Source: Bradyrhizobium sp. 141
GTDB taxonomy: Bacteria; Pseudomonadota; Alphaproteobacteria; Rhizobiales; Xanthobacteraceae
Assembly (NCBI RefSeq): GCF_023074055.1
Contig: NZ_JADPKR010000013.1
Coordinates: forward strand, 434,001 to 498,000
Direction: 5' to 3'
Length of the DNA stretch: 64,000 nt
Shown: in pieces, positions 8,173-18,700 of the stretch
Layout: each line of letters begins with the position of its first letter
Position numbering within the stretch: position 1 is the first letter of the stretch
Made by a program: the position numbers and the translations under genes
The notes under the pieces: model-generated
What the model saw: the letters and a program-made list of their open reading frames with translations, nothing else
Database searches by the model: none
Told to the model about the DNA's origin: nothing

Positions 8173-10476
8173 ATGCTGGAATTTGTGTTTGACGCACGCG
8201 CAACGAAGCGCGGGCGCGTGTCAATGTTGTGCGGTCTTCTCGCCCTTCCATCTGCCATCGCCCTCGGCGGTAGCGCGCACGCGCAGAGCGCGAGCGGAGC
8301 ATCGGTCCTTCCGCCGGTCGTGGTCGAGCAAAGCGGCGCGAACAAGCGCCAGCTTACTGCGCCGCGCAACGCGCGATCCGCCGGCACCGGACGCGCGCGC
8401 TCACGGGCGGCACGACAGCCGGCCCAGGGTGCCCCTCAACAGGCCGCCGTTGCTGCGGAACGCGGCACGGATCCGGTGAGGGGGTTCGTACCCGTCGTCA
8501 GCTCGGCCGCGATGAAGTCCGACGTGCCGATCCTCGAGACACCGCAATCCGTCTCGGTCGTCAGCCGCGATCAGCTCGACGCCCGCTCGGTCACGACGCT
8601 CGCCGAAGGATTACAGTATGTTGCGGGGCTCGCGGTGCAACCGGGCGGCAAGGACCCGCGGTTCGACAACGTCTTCATCCGCGGCTTCGACAACAACGGC
8701 TACGGCGCCTATCGCGACGGACTGCGCGAGGTCGGCGATCCCGCTTTCTTCTCGCTGTTCCGCAACGAGCCCTACGGCTTCGAACGCATCGACGTCATCA
8801 AGGGACCGAGCTCGGTCATGTACGGGCAGGGCGCACCGGGCGGCCTCGTCGACGTCATCAGCAAGCGGCCGCCCGAGCGTGCCTTCGGCGAGATCGTCGG
8901 TCAGTTCGGCAATTACGACCGGTTTCAGGGCGCATTCGACGTCGGAGGTCCCGCGACCAAGGATGGCACCTTGCTCTACCGGTTGACCGGCGTGTTCAGG
9001 GATTCCGATGCACAGATCGCCAATTTCTCGAACTTCGTGAAGGACAACCGGACCTATATCGCTCCCGCCGTGACCTGGAAGCCGACCAACGATACGACCC
9101 TGACCATTCTTGCCGACTACACCCACGACGTGACCGGCAATGCGTTTCCGCTGTCGATGTTTCATTTGACTGGTGCGAAGATCACCAATATCACGGCGCT
9201 GCCGCTGTTTCTCGGCGATCCCAGTTACAACAAGTTCGATCAGGAGCAGGAGCGGGTCGGGTACCAGTTCGAACATCGCTTTAGCAATAATCTGATCTTC
9301 GAATCGAAGGCCCGATACGGCCACAGCGAGCTCGACTATCGCTATCTGACGTTCTCCGGAAATCCGCTCGACACCTTCACGGTGTTTGGACGGCGCGCGG
9401 TGCGCACGGTGGAGCAGTCCGATTCACTGTCGACCGACAACCATCTGATCAGCAAGTTCAGCATGGGGCCGCTTCAGCATACGGTGGTCTCGGGCATCGA
9501 CTATCTGACGCTCGACATGGCCAACCGGACCTATTCTGGTAGCGCGCCCTCGCTCAGCCGGATCAATCCGGTCTACGACCAGACCGTTGTGGTTCCGATC
9601 TCACTCTTCATCCCCTCGGCGAACCAGACGATCGACCAGGTCGGTGTCTACGTGCAGGACCAGATGAAGCTCCAGAACTGGATATTCACGCTGGGTGGCC
9701 GTTACGATTCATCCGAGCAGAACACATTTGCGCTGATGACCAACAAGACCACCGACACCAAGGATTCCGCCTTCACCAAGCGAGGGGCCGTCTCTTACGT
9801 GTTCGATTCCGGGGTCGCGCCTTACTACAGCTATTCGGAATCGTTCCTGCCGACACCAGGCACGGATTTTGCCGGAAGTCCGTTTAAGCCGACCACATCA
9901 CAGCAGCATGAGGTCGGCGTGAAATATCAGCCGTCGCGGACCTTGCTGATGACGGTGGCGCTCTACGACCTGACGCGGCAGAATTCACTGACGACCGATC
10001 CGGCTCACCTCGGCAGCTCGGTCCAGCTCGGCGAAGTGAACTCGCGCGGCGTCGAGTTCGAGACGCTGGCGCAGATCATGCCAGGGCTGAATCTCGTGGC
10101 GACCTACACCAACCAAGACGTCAGAGTGACGCAAACCACCGGGGCCGACCTTGGCAAGGTGCCGACACTCGTGGCCCGCCAGATGGCATCGGCCTATCTC
10201 GACTACACGGTGCAGGGCGGGACATGGGACGGATGGGGGCTGGGCGGCGGTGTCCGCTACAACGGGCCGACCTTCGCCGATCCGGCCAACACCATCGTCA
10301 ACGAGGGCTACGTCGTGTTCGACGCCGGCCTGCATTATCGCCAGCCGAAGGGTGTGAACCTGGCGCTGAACGTGAAGAACATCGCCGATCGCGTCACTCT
10401 CGCTTGCACGACGAATGGCGGCTGCCAGTACACCAGCCCGCGGACCGTCACGGGCACGGTCAGCTATCGCTGGTAG
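8173..10476 (+). CDS. TonB-dependent siderophore receptor
   Basis: 767-residue outer-membrane receptor of the FhuA/FpvA class, which imports ferric siderophores using TonB energy. A signal peptide ends near GGSAHAQ (residue 38). A Pro/Ala/Arg-rich linker follows, then the plug domain with ETPQSVSVVSRDQLDAR (about 120), FIRGFDNNGYGAYRDG and the IDVIKGPSSVMYGQGAPGG loop. A 22-strand barrel follows, ending in the normal C-terminal aromatic (SYRW). A PepSY membrane-protein gene begins 5 bp later. Iron control is expected from family knowledge, but I found no convincing Irr or Fur site. The siderophore cannot be told from the sequence. Confidence 0.93.
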   Translation: MLEFVFDARATKRGRVSMLCGLLALPSAIALGGSAHAQSASGASVLPPVVVEQSGANKRQLTAPRNARSAGTGRARSRAARQPAQGAPQQAAVAAERGTDPVRGFVPVVSSAAMKSDVPILETPQSVSVVSRDQLDARSVTTLAEGLQYVAGLAVQPGGKDPRFDNVFIRGFDNNGYGAYRDGLREVGDPAFFSLFRNEPYGFERIDVIKGPSSVMYGQGAPGGLVDVISKRPPERAFGEIVGQFGNYDRFQGAFDVGGPATKDGTLLYRLTGVFRDSDAQIANFSNFVKDNRTYIAPAVTWKPTNDTTLTILADYTHDVTGNAFPLSMFHLTGAKITNITALPLFLGDPSYNKFDQEQERVGYQFEHRFSNNLIFESKARYGHSELDYRYLTFSGNPLDTFTVFGRRAVRTVEQSDSLSTDNHLISKFSMGPLQHTVVSGIDYLTLDMANRTYSGSAPSLSRINPVYDQTVVVPISLFIPSANQTIDQVGVYVQDQMKLQNWIFTLGGRYDSSEQNTFALMTNKTTDTKDSAFTKRGAVSYVFDSGVAPYYSYSESFLPTPGTDFAGSPFKPTTSQQHEVGVKYQPSRTLLMTVALYDLTRQNSLTTDPAHLGSSVQLGEVNSRGVEFETLAQIMPGLNLVATYTNQDVRVTQTTGADLGKVPTLVARQMASAYLDYTVQGGTWDGWGLGGGVRYNGPTFADPANTIVNEGYVVFDAGLHYRQPKGVNLALNVKNIADRVTLACTTNGGCQYTSPRTVTGTVSYRW

Positions 10477-10481
10477 AGGCC

Positions 10482-11627
10482 ATGGTTCAAGCGCGCACAA
10501 TCCGGCTATGGTCCCGCGTTCACACTTGGACCTCGCTCGTGTGCATGCTGTTCCTGCTCATGCTGTGCGTGACGGGGCTGCCGCTGGTGTTTCACGACGA
10601 GATCGACGATCTGCTCGAGGATGAGATCGCAGCTCCCGCCATGCCGGAAGGAACGCCGCGGCTCTCGCTCGACCGGATGATCGCGGCGGCGCAGGCGCGC
10701 TTTCCCGGTCAGTACGTCCTGCTTCTCAACCTGAAGCAGACGGAGCCGCTGGTGACGGCTGCGGTCTCTCCGACCGCCGTCCCGGCGCCGGGCAACTTCC
10801 ATCGGCTCACTCTCGATGCGCGTACGGCGACCGTGCTTGGCGAGGAGGCGCCGCATCAAGGCGTCATGGATATCGTGTTGCGGATCCACAAGGATATGTT
10901 TGCAGGCCTGCCCGGCGAGCTGTTTCTCGGGGCGATGGGGCTCGTGTTCGCTGTGTCGATCATATCCGGTGTCGTGGTCTATTGGCCGTTCATGCGCCGG
11001 CTGGATTTCGGTACGATCCGCCGGCGATCGTCGCCCCGCGTCAAATGGCTCGACACCCATAATCTCCTCGGCATCGTCACCGTGACCTGGACGATGGCGG
11101 TGGGCCTCACCGGCATGATCAACACGCTGGCGACGCCGCTGTTCGACCTGTGGCGGGCGCAGCTCATTCCCGTGTTGCTGGCGCCTCATCTGGGCAAGCC
11201 CGTGGCTCCGATCCCGTCGGTTCAGGCCGCTGTCGAGCTCGTCCGTGCAAGATTTCCGGATCGCCTGGTCACCTCGGTGACGATGCCGACGTCGGCGCGC
11301 TTCGGCAGCCCGCAGCACCTCGTCGTCTGGACCAAGGGCGCCACGCCCTTCACGGCGCGCATGCTCCAGCCCATGCTGGTCGACGCCAACGACGGCAAGA
11401 CGATCGTTGCGCCCGAAGTGCCGTGGTATCTGAAGACGCTTCAGGTCTCGCGCCCGCTGCATTTCGGCGACTACGGCGGGCTTCCGCTGAAGATCGTCTG
11501 GGCGCTGCTGGACGTGATTGCGATCATCGTCCTCGTCAGTGGAATCTATCTCTGGGCGGCAAGAAGAAGGTCGTCGGTCCGCCGCAAGCCGCCCGGCGCA
11601 GGCCAGACTGCAGCAGCCGGTGCCTAG
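10482..11627 (+). CDS. PepSY-associated TM protein (siderophore uptake partner)
   Basis: 381-residue inner-membrane protein of the PepSY_TM family, with about four membrane helices (near 10-30, 145-170, 190-215 and 340-360). PepSY-like regions lie between them, around PRLSLDRMIAAAQARFPG and VQAAVELVRARFPDR. The helix-associated His residues (RVHTW, HKDMF, THNLLG, LHFGDYGG) fit the view that such proteins reduce or process ferric siderophores at the inner membrane. The start ATG is 5 bp after the receptor stop. Family assignment is firm; the reductase role is inference. Confidence 0.88.
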   Translation: MVQARTIRLWSRVHTWTSLVCMLFLLMLCVTGLPLVFHDEIDDLLEDEIAAPAMPEGTPRLSLDRMIAAAQARFPGQYVLLLNLKQTEPLVTAAVSPTAVPAPGNFHRLTLDARTATVLGEEAPHQGVMDIVLRIHKDMFAGLPGELFLGAMGLVFAVSIISGVVVYWPFMRRLDFGTIRRRSSPRVKWLDTHNLLGIVTVTWTMAVGLTGMINTLATPLFDLWRAQLIPVLLAPHLGKPVAPIPSVQAAVELVRARFPDRLVTSVTMPTSARFGSPQHLVVWTKGATPFTARMLQPMLVDANDGKTIVAPEVPWYLKTLQVSRPLHFGDYGGLPLKIVWALLDVIAIIVLVSGIYLWAARRRSSVRRKPPGAGQTAAAGA

Positions 11628-11631
11628 TCCC

Positions 11632-11856
11632 ATGCTCTCTTCCGTTTCCAAGACGGACGTTTCGAACCGGGCCCGGAATCACAGACGTGCCTGGGATGTG
11701 TTCCGTATTCCACTCCTTGTCGGCTTAGTCTGCGCCGCGGGACTCGGTCTGGCACTCGTTGGAGATGGGATCTGGGATGGGCTGTCGTGGCTGGCACTTT
11801 CGTTGCCGGTCGCGCTTGCAGTCTTCAATTGGCATCGCGCAGGTCGCTCGCACTGA
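11632..11856 (+). CDS. Small membrane protein of the siderophore operon, 74 aa
   Basis: 74 residues with two membrane helices (about 25-45 and 48-64) and polar ends. It starts 4 bp after the PepSY gene, so it is almost certainly co-transcribed and perhaps translationally coupled. No domain is recognised. Its place as third gene after receptor and PepSY protein suggests an accessory of the same inner-membrane step. Confidence 0.65.
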   Translation: MLSSVSKTDVSNRARNHRRAWDVFRIPLLVGLVCAAGLGLALVGDGIWDGLSWLALSLPVALAVFNWHRAGRSH

Positions 11857-11879
11857 CGGCGCAACCGTCGACCGGGCTG

Positions 11880-12374
11880 TTATGGGTGCTGCCCTTTCGG
11901 GCCGCTTTCGACGTCGTGCGCTTCGTCCTTGCCGCCAAGCATCCGATGCAGCCGGCGCTCGAGGCGGCGGCCGACGGTCAGCAGGATGAAGGCCAGCGCC
12001 AAGGCGACGACGACGATCTTCCATTGTCCGGCGCCGCAAACGATGCCGAGGCAGGCGGCAAGGAAGGTGCAGGCGGCGCTGGTCAGGCCCCGAACGCGAA
12101 ACCCCGTGCTTTGGTGCACGATGACGCCAGCGCCGAGAAAGCCGATCCCGGTGAGGATGCCCTGGATGACACGGCTGGCGGCGTCGGCGACCTTGGTCGG
12201 TTCAGCAAGCTGCAGTGCGAGCAGAACCACGGTCGCAGTGGAGAGCCCGACGATGCCGAGCGTCTTCAGCCCGATCGGCTTGCCGTGCAGGTCGCGGTTC
12301 AGGCCGATCGCGCCGCCGGCGAGCGTCGCGGCTCCGAGACGCAGCAGAATTTCGGGCCAGTCCAGCTCGGTCAT
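11880..12374 (-). CDS. MgtC/SapB-family membrane protein
   Basis: 164-residue membrane protein. The MgtC signature is visible: ATLAGGAIGLNRDLHGKPIGLKT (residues 16-38), then GILTGIGFLGAGVIV and a cytoplasmic basic tail. It has four to five helices and lacks the long ACT-like C-terminal domain of classical MgtC. MgtC proteins aid survival at low Mg2+ or in acid. The gene is convergent with the siderophore operon, 23 bp apart. Confidence 0.88.
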   Translation of the reverse strand: MTELDWPEILLRLGAATLAGGAIGLNRDLHGKPIGLKTLGIVGLSTATVVLLALQLAEPTKVADAASRVIQGILTGIGFLGAGVIVHQSTGFRVRGLTSAACTFLAACLGIVCGAGQWKIVVVALALAFILLTVGRRLERRLHRMLGGKDEAHDVESGPKGQHP

Positions 12375-12519
12375 GTCTTGTCTGTCACTTCTTCCGCACT
12401 CGTCGCATCAGGCAGTGCGCGGGCTTTGTTATGGTCAGGAAGCCGGCTTCGCGCCGGAAACATAGTCGATGCGGGCGGCGGCCTCAATGTGCCGAGTTGC
12501 CCGCCACGCACTCGCAGTC

Positions 12520-12615
12520 ATCGCCCGACTTGATCGGGCGATCCTGTATTCCAGAGACAGAACTGATTGAATCGAGAGGCCACGGTGTACTGGATGCCCC
12601 GATCAAGCCGGGGCA
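12520..12615. repeat. Intergenic palindromic repeat of Bradyrhizobium type
   Basis: Two small hairpins frame the element: ATCGCCCGA/TCGGGCGAT at 12520-12542 and TGCCCCG/CGGGGCA at 12595-12615, the latter followed by TGACA. The 'actggatgccccg...cggggcatgac' layout matches a dispersed intergenic repeat I know from Bradyrhizobium genomes. It lies in the 275-bp gap between mgtC-like and herA-like genes. Confidence 0.6.
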
Positions 12616-12649
12616 TGACAGCGCAATCTGTGGAAGCGGTGTCCGCGCC

Positions 12650-14413
12650 TTACCGCAGCGGCTTCTTCAAGAGCGAGAAGCGGTCCGGATCGAGCCCCAT
12701 CGAGGGCTGCAGCATCGGGGCCTCGACGTTGGAGAGCGTCTTGGCCGGAGGGGCCGAGAACACCGGGTCGTTCGGCACGTCGCGCTGCGAGGTGGCACCG
12801 CGCCAGCGCTCGAGCACGGCGCTGACGAAGTGCATGTCGTGGCCGGAGGTGACGGACGGTACGCTGCTGATGGTCGCTTCGCCGCGCGGCAGTTGATGCG
12901 GCGGCACCTCCTTGAAGCGCAAGCGCGTCGGCAGTGCGACGCCTTCGCCGAAGGCCAGCACTTCACGCGTGCCGAGTGAGGGCACGAAGGAGAGCAGGTT
13001 CGCGGCGGCGTCCGACACGGCGGCGCGGAGCAGCGCCTGGTCGCGCTCGTTGGCAAGCCGCATCGTGAACAGCGTGTTGCACTGGGAGATGATGGTGGCG
13101 TCGAGCTCGGCCGGACGCTGGGTGATGAGGCCGAGATAGACGCCGTATTTGCGGCCTTCCTTGGCGATGCGCGACACCGCCTTGCGGGTCGGCCCGAAGC
13201 CGATGTTGCGGTCGGCGGAAGCGTAGCGATGCGCTTCCTCGCACACGAACAGCAGCGGCGAGACGCCGTCGCTCCACAGGCCGAAGTCGAAGGCCATGCG
13301 ACAGAGTACCGACACGACGGAATCGATGACCTCGGCCGGGAAGCCGGCGAGCTGCATCACCGTCATCGGCTTGCCGTTCGCCGGGAGGCGGAACAGATGG
13401 CTGATGACCTCGGCCATGGTGTCGCCGCCGACATTGGCGTTGTCGAACATGAAGGTGTAGCGCGGGTCGTTGCGCACGGCCTCGATGCGTGAGATCAGCT
13501 TGTGATAGATGATGCGCGAGGAGCGATTCTCCAGCTTGCCCATGCGCTCGTCGATCAGCGACATCAGGTCGACCAGGCGATAGGGCACCGGCGTGTCGAC
13601 GGTGTAGCCGATCTGCTTGGGATCGATGCGCTTCAGGCCGATGCGGTCGGCGTTCTGGTACTGGGTGTAGACGCCCTTGGCGAGCGGGATCACCTCGGCG
13701 AGGATGTCGAGCTCCTCCGGCACGCCGGCGCGGCCCCCGAACAGCACGTCGACGATTTCCTCGAAATTGAACAGCCAGAACGGCAGCTTCAGATTTCGCG
13801 GGTTGAGCACCAGCGCGCGGTCGCCGAAGCAGCGGCCATACTCATTGTGCACATCGAGCAGGAAGATGCGCAGGTTCGGGCGCGCCTTCAGGATCTCGTT
13901 GAGCAGCAGCGACACGCCGGTGGATTTGCCGACGCCGGTCGACCCCAGCACCGCAAAATGCTTGGACAGCATTTCCTCGACATCGACATAGGCGATGACC
14001 GAGCGGTCCTGCTGGAGAAAACCGACATTGATCTGGTCCGAGCCGGTCGGCGCATAGATCGTGCGCAGCTCCTGGCTGGTAATCAGATCGACGGCATCCC
14101 CGATGGTCGGATAGTTGGTGACGCCGCGCTGGAATTTCGGCTTGTCGGCGGCGTTGAGGATCTCGCCGAGCAGGTCGACCGAGGCGACCGCGATATAGTT
14201 GTCGCTGCCCGACAGGTTCTCGCAGGACACCTCCGTGATCATCGCGACGATGACCGAACTGGCGCTGCGAATACTGACGAAGCGCCCGACGGTCGCCCGA
14301 ACTTCCGAGATGGGCATTTGGCTTTCCGCCAGGAGCCCGACCCGGGCGAGCGATCCGCGTACCGAAATCACGCGTCCAAAGGATGTCACGATCAATGAAC
14401 CTGGCAAGAGCAA
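12650..14413 (-). CDS. HerA-type ATPase / DUF87 DNA translocase
   Basis: 587-residue P-loop ATPase of the HerA/FtsK superfamily. An N-terminal HAS-barrel-like domain (about 1-150) precedes the Walker A motif GSTGVGKST (157-165). The Walker B region LLFVCEEAH (about 395) is followed by the HerA-typical RIAKEGRKYGVYLGLITQRP and SQCNTLFTMRLANERDQ. HerA is normally a hexameric translocase working with the NurA nuclease in DNA end processing. No nurA is present nearby. The start is uncertain: the frame opens at a TTG (14413), and a GTG at 14389 is also possible. Confidence 0.85.
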   Translation of the reverse strand: MLLPGSLIVTSFGRVISVRGSLARVGLLAESQMPISEVRATVGRFVSIRSASSVIVAMITEVSCENLSGSDNYIAVASVDLLGEILNAADKPKFQRGVTNYPTIGDAVDLITSQELRTIYAPTGSDQINVGFLQQDRSVIAYVDVEEMLSKHFAVLGSTGVGKSTGVSLLLNEILKARPNLRIFLLDVHNEYGRCFGDRALVLNPRNLKLPFWLFNFEEIVDVLFGGRAGVPEELDILAEVIPLAKGVYTQYQNADRIGLKRIDPKQIGYTVDTPVPYRLVDLMSLIDERMGKLENRSSRIIYHKLISRIEAVRNDPRYTFMFDNANVGGDTMAEVISHLFRLPANGKPMTVMQLAGFPAEVIDSVVSVLCRMAFDFGLWSDGVSPLLFVCEEAHRYASADRNIGFGPTRKAVSRIAKEGRKYGVYLGLITQRPAELDATIISQCNTLFTMRLANERDQALLRAAVSDAAANLLSFVPSLGTREVLAFGEGVALPTRLRFKEVPPHQLPRGEATISSVPSVTSGHDMHFVSAVLERWRGATSQRDVPNDPVFSAPPAKTLSNVEAPMLQPSMGLDPDRFSLLKKPLR

Positions 14414-14825
14414 GGGATTTGCCCCGGACTATGCGCGGCCGTCGCTGCACAAACGGTTAAACGGCGGGCGCGGGCGCTTCGTTAAATCCGCGACAATTCG
14501 GTCACGAGGTTTGTTCCGTTGCATCCGTATGGTCAGAAACGGCGGGAAAATACTGCAATTCCGGACCGTTGGCGCCGGAAGCAGTTAAGCAATAGTTTAC
14601 CATCCGGCCAGTCGGTCCGCCGTTCGGGGGAGGCTGGTTTTCGAGCCGGAACCTCATTCGATTCAGGGTGATGTTTGATTTGTTGACGAGACCTAATCAT
14701 TTGTACATTAGTACAAATGAACCGGCGGCTATGATGCCGCCTTCGGGCAAAGCGGGCGCGTTGCGGCCCTGCGCCCGATTGCACGATCCGGTCCAACGGA
14801 TCGCAAGCTTTGCCTGGAGGAAAGC
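14414..14825. other. Intergenic region with the dioxygenase promoter
   Basis: 412 bp. The left part holds the promoter of the minus-strand HerA gene, not resolved. The right part holds the dioxygenase promoter and palindrome (14683-14719), then a 5' leader of about 105 bases ending in a GGAGGAAAG ribosome-binding site. Confidence 0.5.
14683..14719 (+). promoter_or_regulatory. Dioxygenase promoter with palindromic operator (TetR-type candidate)
   Basis: A TTGACG -35 box (14683-14688) is followed 17 bp later by a perfect inverted repeat, CATTTGTAC-N4-GTACAAATG (14698-14719), which covers the expected -10 region. The promoter of the tetR gene at 38266-38300 has the same -35, the same spacing and the same TTTGTAC-N4-GTACAAA core. 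Inference: both are bound by the TetR protein encoded at 38305. Confidence 0.75.
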
Positions 14826-15794
14826 ATGCAGCCCGAACCGATCCTCGATCTCGCTCATCTCGGCCATATGGAGCTGCTGACGCCCAAGCCCGACGAGAGC
14901 CTGAAATTCTTCGTCGACGTCATGGGCATGACCGTCAGCGGCCAAAAGGGCGAGTCGGTTTACCTGCGGGGCTGGGACGATTACGAGCGCTATTCGCTCA
15001 AGCTCACGGCGTCCAAGACGTCAGGCATGGAGCACATGGCGCTGCGCGCGCGCAGCCAGCAGGCCCTCGAGCGCCGCGTCGCTGCGCTGAAAGGATCCGG
15101 GTTCGACATCGGCTGGATCGACGGCGACATGGGGCAGGGGCCGACCTTCCGCTGCCGCGACCCCGACGGGCACATCGTCGAGCTCTATTACGAGACCGAA
15201 TGGTATCAGCCGCCGCCCGAGCTGAAGCCGGCGCTGAAGAACCAGGCCCAGCGCTTCCCCGCGCGCGGCGTCAACGTGCGCCGCCTCGATCATCTCAATT
15301 GCCTTGCCGTCGACATCAAGGCCAACCGCGAATTCTTCGAGAACTACCTCGGTTGCCGCCTCACCGAGCAGATCGTGCTCAACGACGGAAGGGAAGCGGC
15401 GATGTGGCTGACGATGTCGAACAAGAGCTACGATTTCGCCTATTCACTCGATCATTCCGGCACGCCGGGCCGCTTTCACCACGTCACCTACGCGCTCGAC
15501 AGCCGCGAGGAGATTCTGCGCGCCGCCGACATCTTCCTGGAGAACGGCATCCACATCGAGACCGGCCCGCACAAGCACGCGATCCAGCAGACCTTCTTCC
15601 TCTACGTCTACGAGCCCGGCGGCAACCGCGTCGAAGTCGCCAATGCCGGCGCGCGCCTCATCCTCGCGCCTGACTGGAAGCCGATCGTGTGGACCGAGGA
15701 GGAGCGCAAGAAGGGCCAGGCGTGGGGGCTGAAGACGATCGAGTCCTTCCACACTCACGGCACGCCGCCGGTAGAGGTTAAGAAGCACGCCTAG
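14826..15794 (+). CDS. Type I extradiol (catechol 2,3-dioxygenase-like) ring-cleavage dioxygenase
   Basis: 322-residue two-domain vicinal-oxygen-chelate enzyme that would cleave an aromatic diol next to the hydroxyls using Fe(II). The metal ligands of the C-terminal domain are in place: His156 (RRLDHLNC), His218 or 219 (RFHHVTYAL) and Glu270 (NRVEVAN). The N-terminal domain (1-145) is the non-catalytic repeat. GGAGG lies just upstream of the ATG. The closest functional types I recognise are homoprotocatechuate and catechol 2,3-dioxygenases, but the substrate is not evident. It is a single-gene unit with the same promoter as the tetR operon at 38 kb. Its stop overlaps that of the convergent nicB by a few bases. 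Confidence 0.85.
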   Translation: MQPEPILDLAHLGHMELLTPKPDESLKFFVDVMGMTVSGQKGESVYLRGWDDYERYSLKLTASKTSGMEHMALRARSQQALERRVAALKGSGFDIGWIDGDMGQGPTFRCRDPDGHIVELYYETEWYQPPPELKPALKNQAQRFPARGVNVRRLDHLNCLAVDIKANREFFENYLGCRLTEQIVLNDGREAAMWLTMSNKSYDFAYSLDHSGTPGRFHHVTYALDSREEILRAADIFLENGIHIETGPHKHAIQQTFFLYVYEPGGNRVEVANAGARLILAPDWKPIVWTEEERKKGQAWGLKTIESFHTHGTPPVEVKKHA

Positions 15795-18700
15795 TGGACT
15801 GAATTGCGCGCCCGCGCGATCGTCTCGCGCACGCCAGTCCACGCCGGCTTGTCCGGCGCGAACTGCCTGCGCAGGAAGGTGACGAGCTCCTCGATTTGCG
15901 CATCGCTCATGCTGTTTCTGAAGGCGGGCATGTAGCCGAGATCGCTCGACACCGGTTCGGTGACACCGTGCAGGATCACCTGCACGAGATTGCCCGACGT
16001 GGCGCTGTGCAGATTGCTGTTGAGCGCGAGCGAGGGCCGGCTGCCAAACAGCGGCAGACCGCCGACCTCGTGGCAGACGGCGCAGGCGCCCTGATAGAGG
16101 CGCGCGCCGCTGGACGGCGCGACTGTGATCTGGGTCGCGCTTTCGAGCCGTGCCGCAAGCGCGTCCGGCGTCTCGGCTGTGCTGTCGTTGAACGAGTTGA
16201 GATAGACCGCCATCGCGCGGATGTCCTGATCGGGCAGGGCTTTGAGATCCCTGACCACAGGCGCCATCGGACCGGCGGCAACGCCGTGATAGCGCGAATG
16301 GCCTGTGCGCAAATAGGTGAACAGTTCGTCCTCGCTCCAAGGGATCGGCGCATGCGAGAGCGAGGTCAGCGGCGGCGCTTCCCAGCCTTCGGCGAAGCCG
16401 CCGGCCAGATAGGATTCGCGCTGCTCGGCGCCGAGCGCGTTGCGCGGCGAGTGGCAGCCGCTGCAATGGCCGAGGCCCTCGACGAGATAGGCGCCGCGAT
16501 TCCATTGCTCGGTTCTGTCGGGATCGGGCCTGAACTCGCTGGTCTGATGGAACAGCGCATTCCATCCCGCAAGCAGCGGGCGCAGGTTGAACGGGAAGGT
16601 GAGTGCATTCGCCGGCGTCGTCGCGTGCACCGCAGGCTGCGCCATCAGGTAGGCGTAGAGCGCCTGCATGTCGGCATCATCAGTCTTTGAAAAGTGCGTG
16701 TAGGGGAAGGCGGGATAGAGCTGGCGGCCGTCGCGATGCAATCCGTCGCGCATCGCCCGTTCGAAGGCGGGATAGGACCAGGCGCCGATGCCGGTCTCGA
16801 CGTCGGGCGTGATGTTGGTGCTGTGGATGGTGCCGAACGGCGTTTCCAGCGCGCGGCCCCCGGCGTTGAGCACACCATTGATCGTGGTGTGGCACTCCGC
16901 GCAATTGCCGAGCGCGGCAAGCTGCTGGCCGCGCGCGATGGTCGCCGTGGAATAGACGGATGTGTCGGGGCGTGCGATCGGCGCAATCGCCCGCCCGGGC
17001 AGAAGCGCGGCACCGACGCCGATCGCGGCGGTGCAAACGGCTGCAATCGTCGCGAAGAGGCCGGCGCGTTTGGCGAATGGGCTTTCCCAGATGCGAGACG
17101 GCAGCGGCACGGCCGGCGCGGGCAACGCTTGCGGTGTCGCCGGCATCCCGCCGTGCAGCCCCTTCAGGATGCGTTCAGGCGTGAACGGCGGCTCGCGAAA
17201 GCGCACGCCGGTGGCATCGAAGATCGCGTTCGCAATCGCCGCAGCGCTCGGCACCGAGGCGGACTCGCCGACGCCGAGCGGCGGCAGGTCCTGACGCGGC
17301 AGCATCAGCACGTCGATCTTGGGCACGTCGGGGAAGGGGATGATCGGATAGGCGCCCCATTCGCGTGCCGCCACCGCGCCCCGTTCGAACGAGACCTCCT
17401 CCATCAGCGCGCGGCTGGTGGACTGGATGACGTTGCCGTGGATCTGGTGGCGCACGCCGTCCGGATTGATCATCAGGCCGGAATCCTGGCCTGCAACCAC
17501 GCGGGTGACGCTGATGTCGCCGGTCGATTTGTTCACGGCGACGTCGGCGACCCACGCCGACCAGGCCGCGCCATAGCCGGGAAATTTGCTGTGGACGTAG
17601 AGCGCGTAGGCAAAGCCGCGTCCATGCACGACCTCGCCGTCCTTCTCCTCGCGAACCGGGCGCGGCGTCCAGCCGGCGCGCTCGGCCACTGCATTGACGA
17701 GATCGACCGCACGCTGGTCTTTCAGGTAACGCAGGCGGTATTCGATCGGATCGACGCCGGCCTCGGTCGCGGCCTCGTCGATGTAGGATTCATGCGCAAA
17801 GGTGTTCGGCAGCGCCGAGACGCCGCGAAACCAGGACGCGCGCACGATCGGTGCCATGTCGTGGGCGACGACGCGCATGTGGTCATAGTCATAAGGCGGG
17901 ATCGCGGTGCGGTCGCCCATCTGGAGCACGACAGGATCGGGCGAGATACGGCCCGTGAGCAACAGCGCCAGCGTCGGGGCGGCGTTCGAGGGATAGCGCG
18001 TGGCAAGGTCGTAACCGGCGATGCCGCCATCGGCGTTCAGGCCGCCATTGACGTCGATGAGCTGCGCGGTGCCCTTGGGCTCCCAGGCATGCTCCTGCTC
18101 GCGCGTCAGCTGCACGCGCACGGGCCGGCCGACCGCGCGCGACAGCAACAGCGCGTCGGCGGTGACGTCATCCGCACAGTTGCGGCCGTAGCAGCCGGCA
18201 GCCTCCAACCTGATGACCTCGATCTCGCTCTCGGGGCGCTCGATCAGCAGGGCAAGGTCGCTGCGCAGCACATGCGGGTTCTGCGTGCCCGACCAGACGC
18301 GGATATCGCCGTCCTGAAAATCCGCGACGGCGCAGGACGGGCCGATCGAGGCGTGCATCTGATATGGCCAGACGTAAGTGCGCTGGATCGGCTTGGCCGC
18401 GCCAGATATCGCCGTATCGACGTTGCCCTTGTCGATCAGCGTGCGCGGCGTCGACGGATTGGCGCGCAGCGCGGTCGCGACGTCGGCGAGATCGGTGAGG
18501 GTGGGCGTCGGTTTCCAGCCGACCTTGAGTTGCTCGGCCGCGCGGATCGCATTCTCCTCGCGCTCGGCGACGACACCGACGAAATCACCGATGCGCACCA
18601 CGGCGATGATGCCGGGGACGTCGCGCACCGAGGATTCATCGACGGCGATCAGGCTGGTACCGACGAAAGGACCGGCATCGACGCCGGCATAGGGCGGGCG

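Noticed and set aside
10224..10481. N-terminal extension of the PepSY gene into the receptor gene
   Set aside because: The extension is an out-of-frame reading of the receptor 3' end; the ATG at 10482 directly precedes the first membrane helix.
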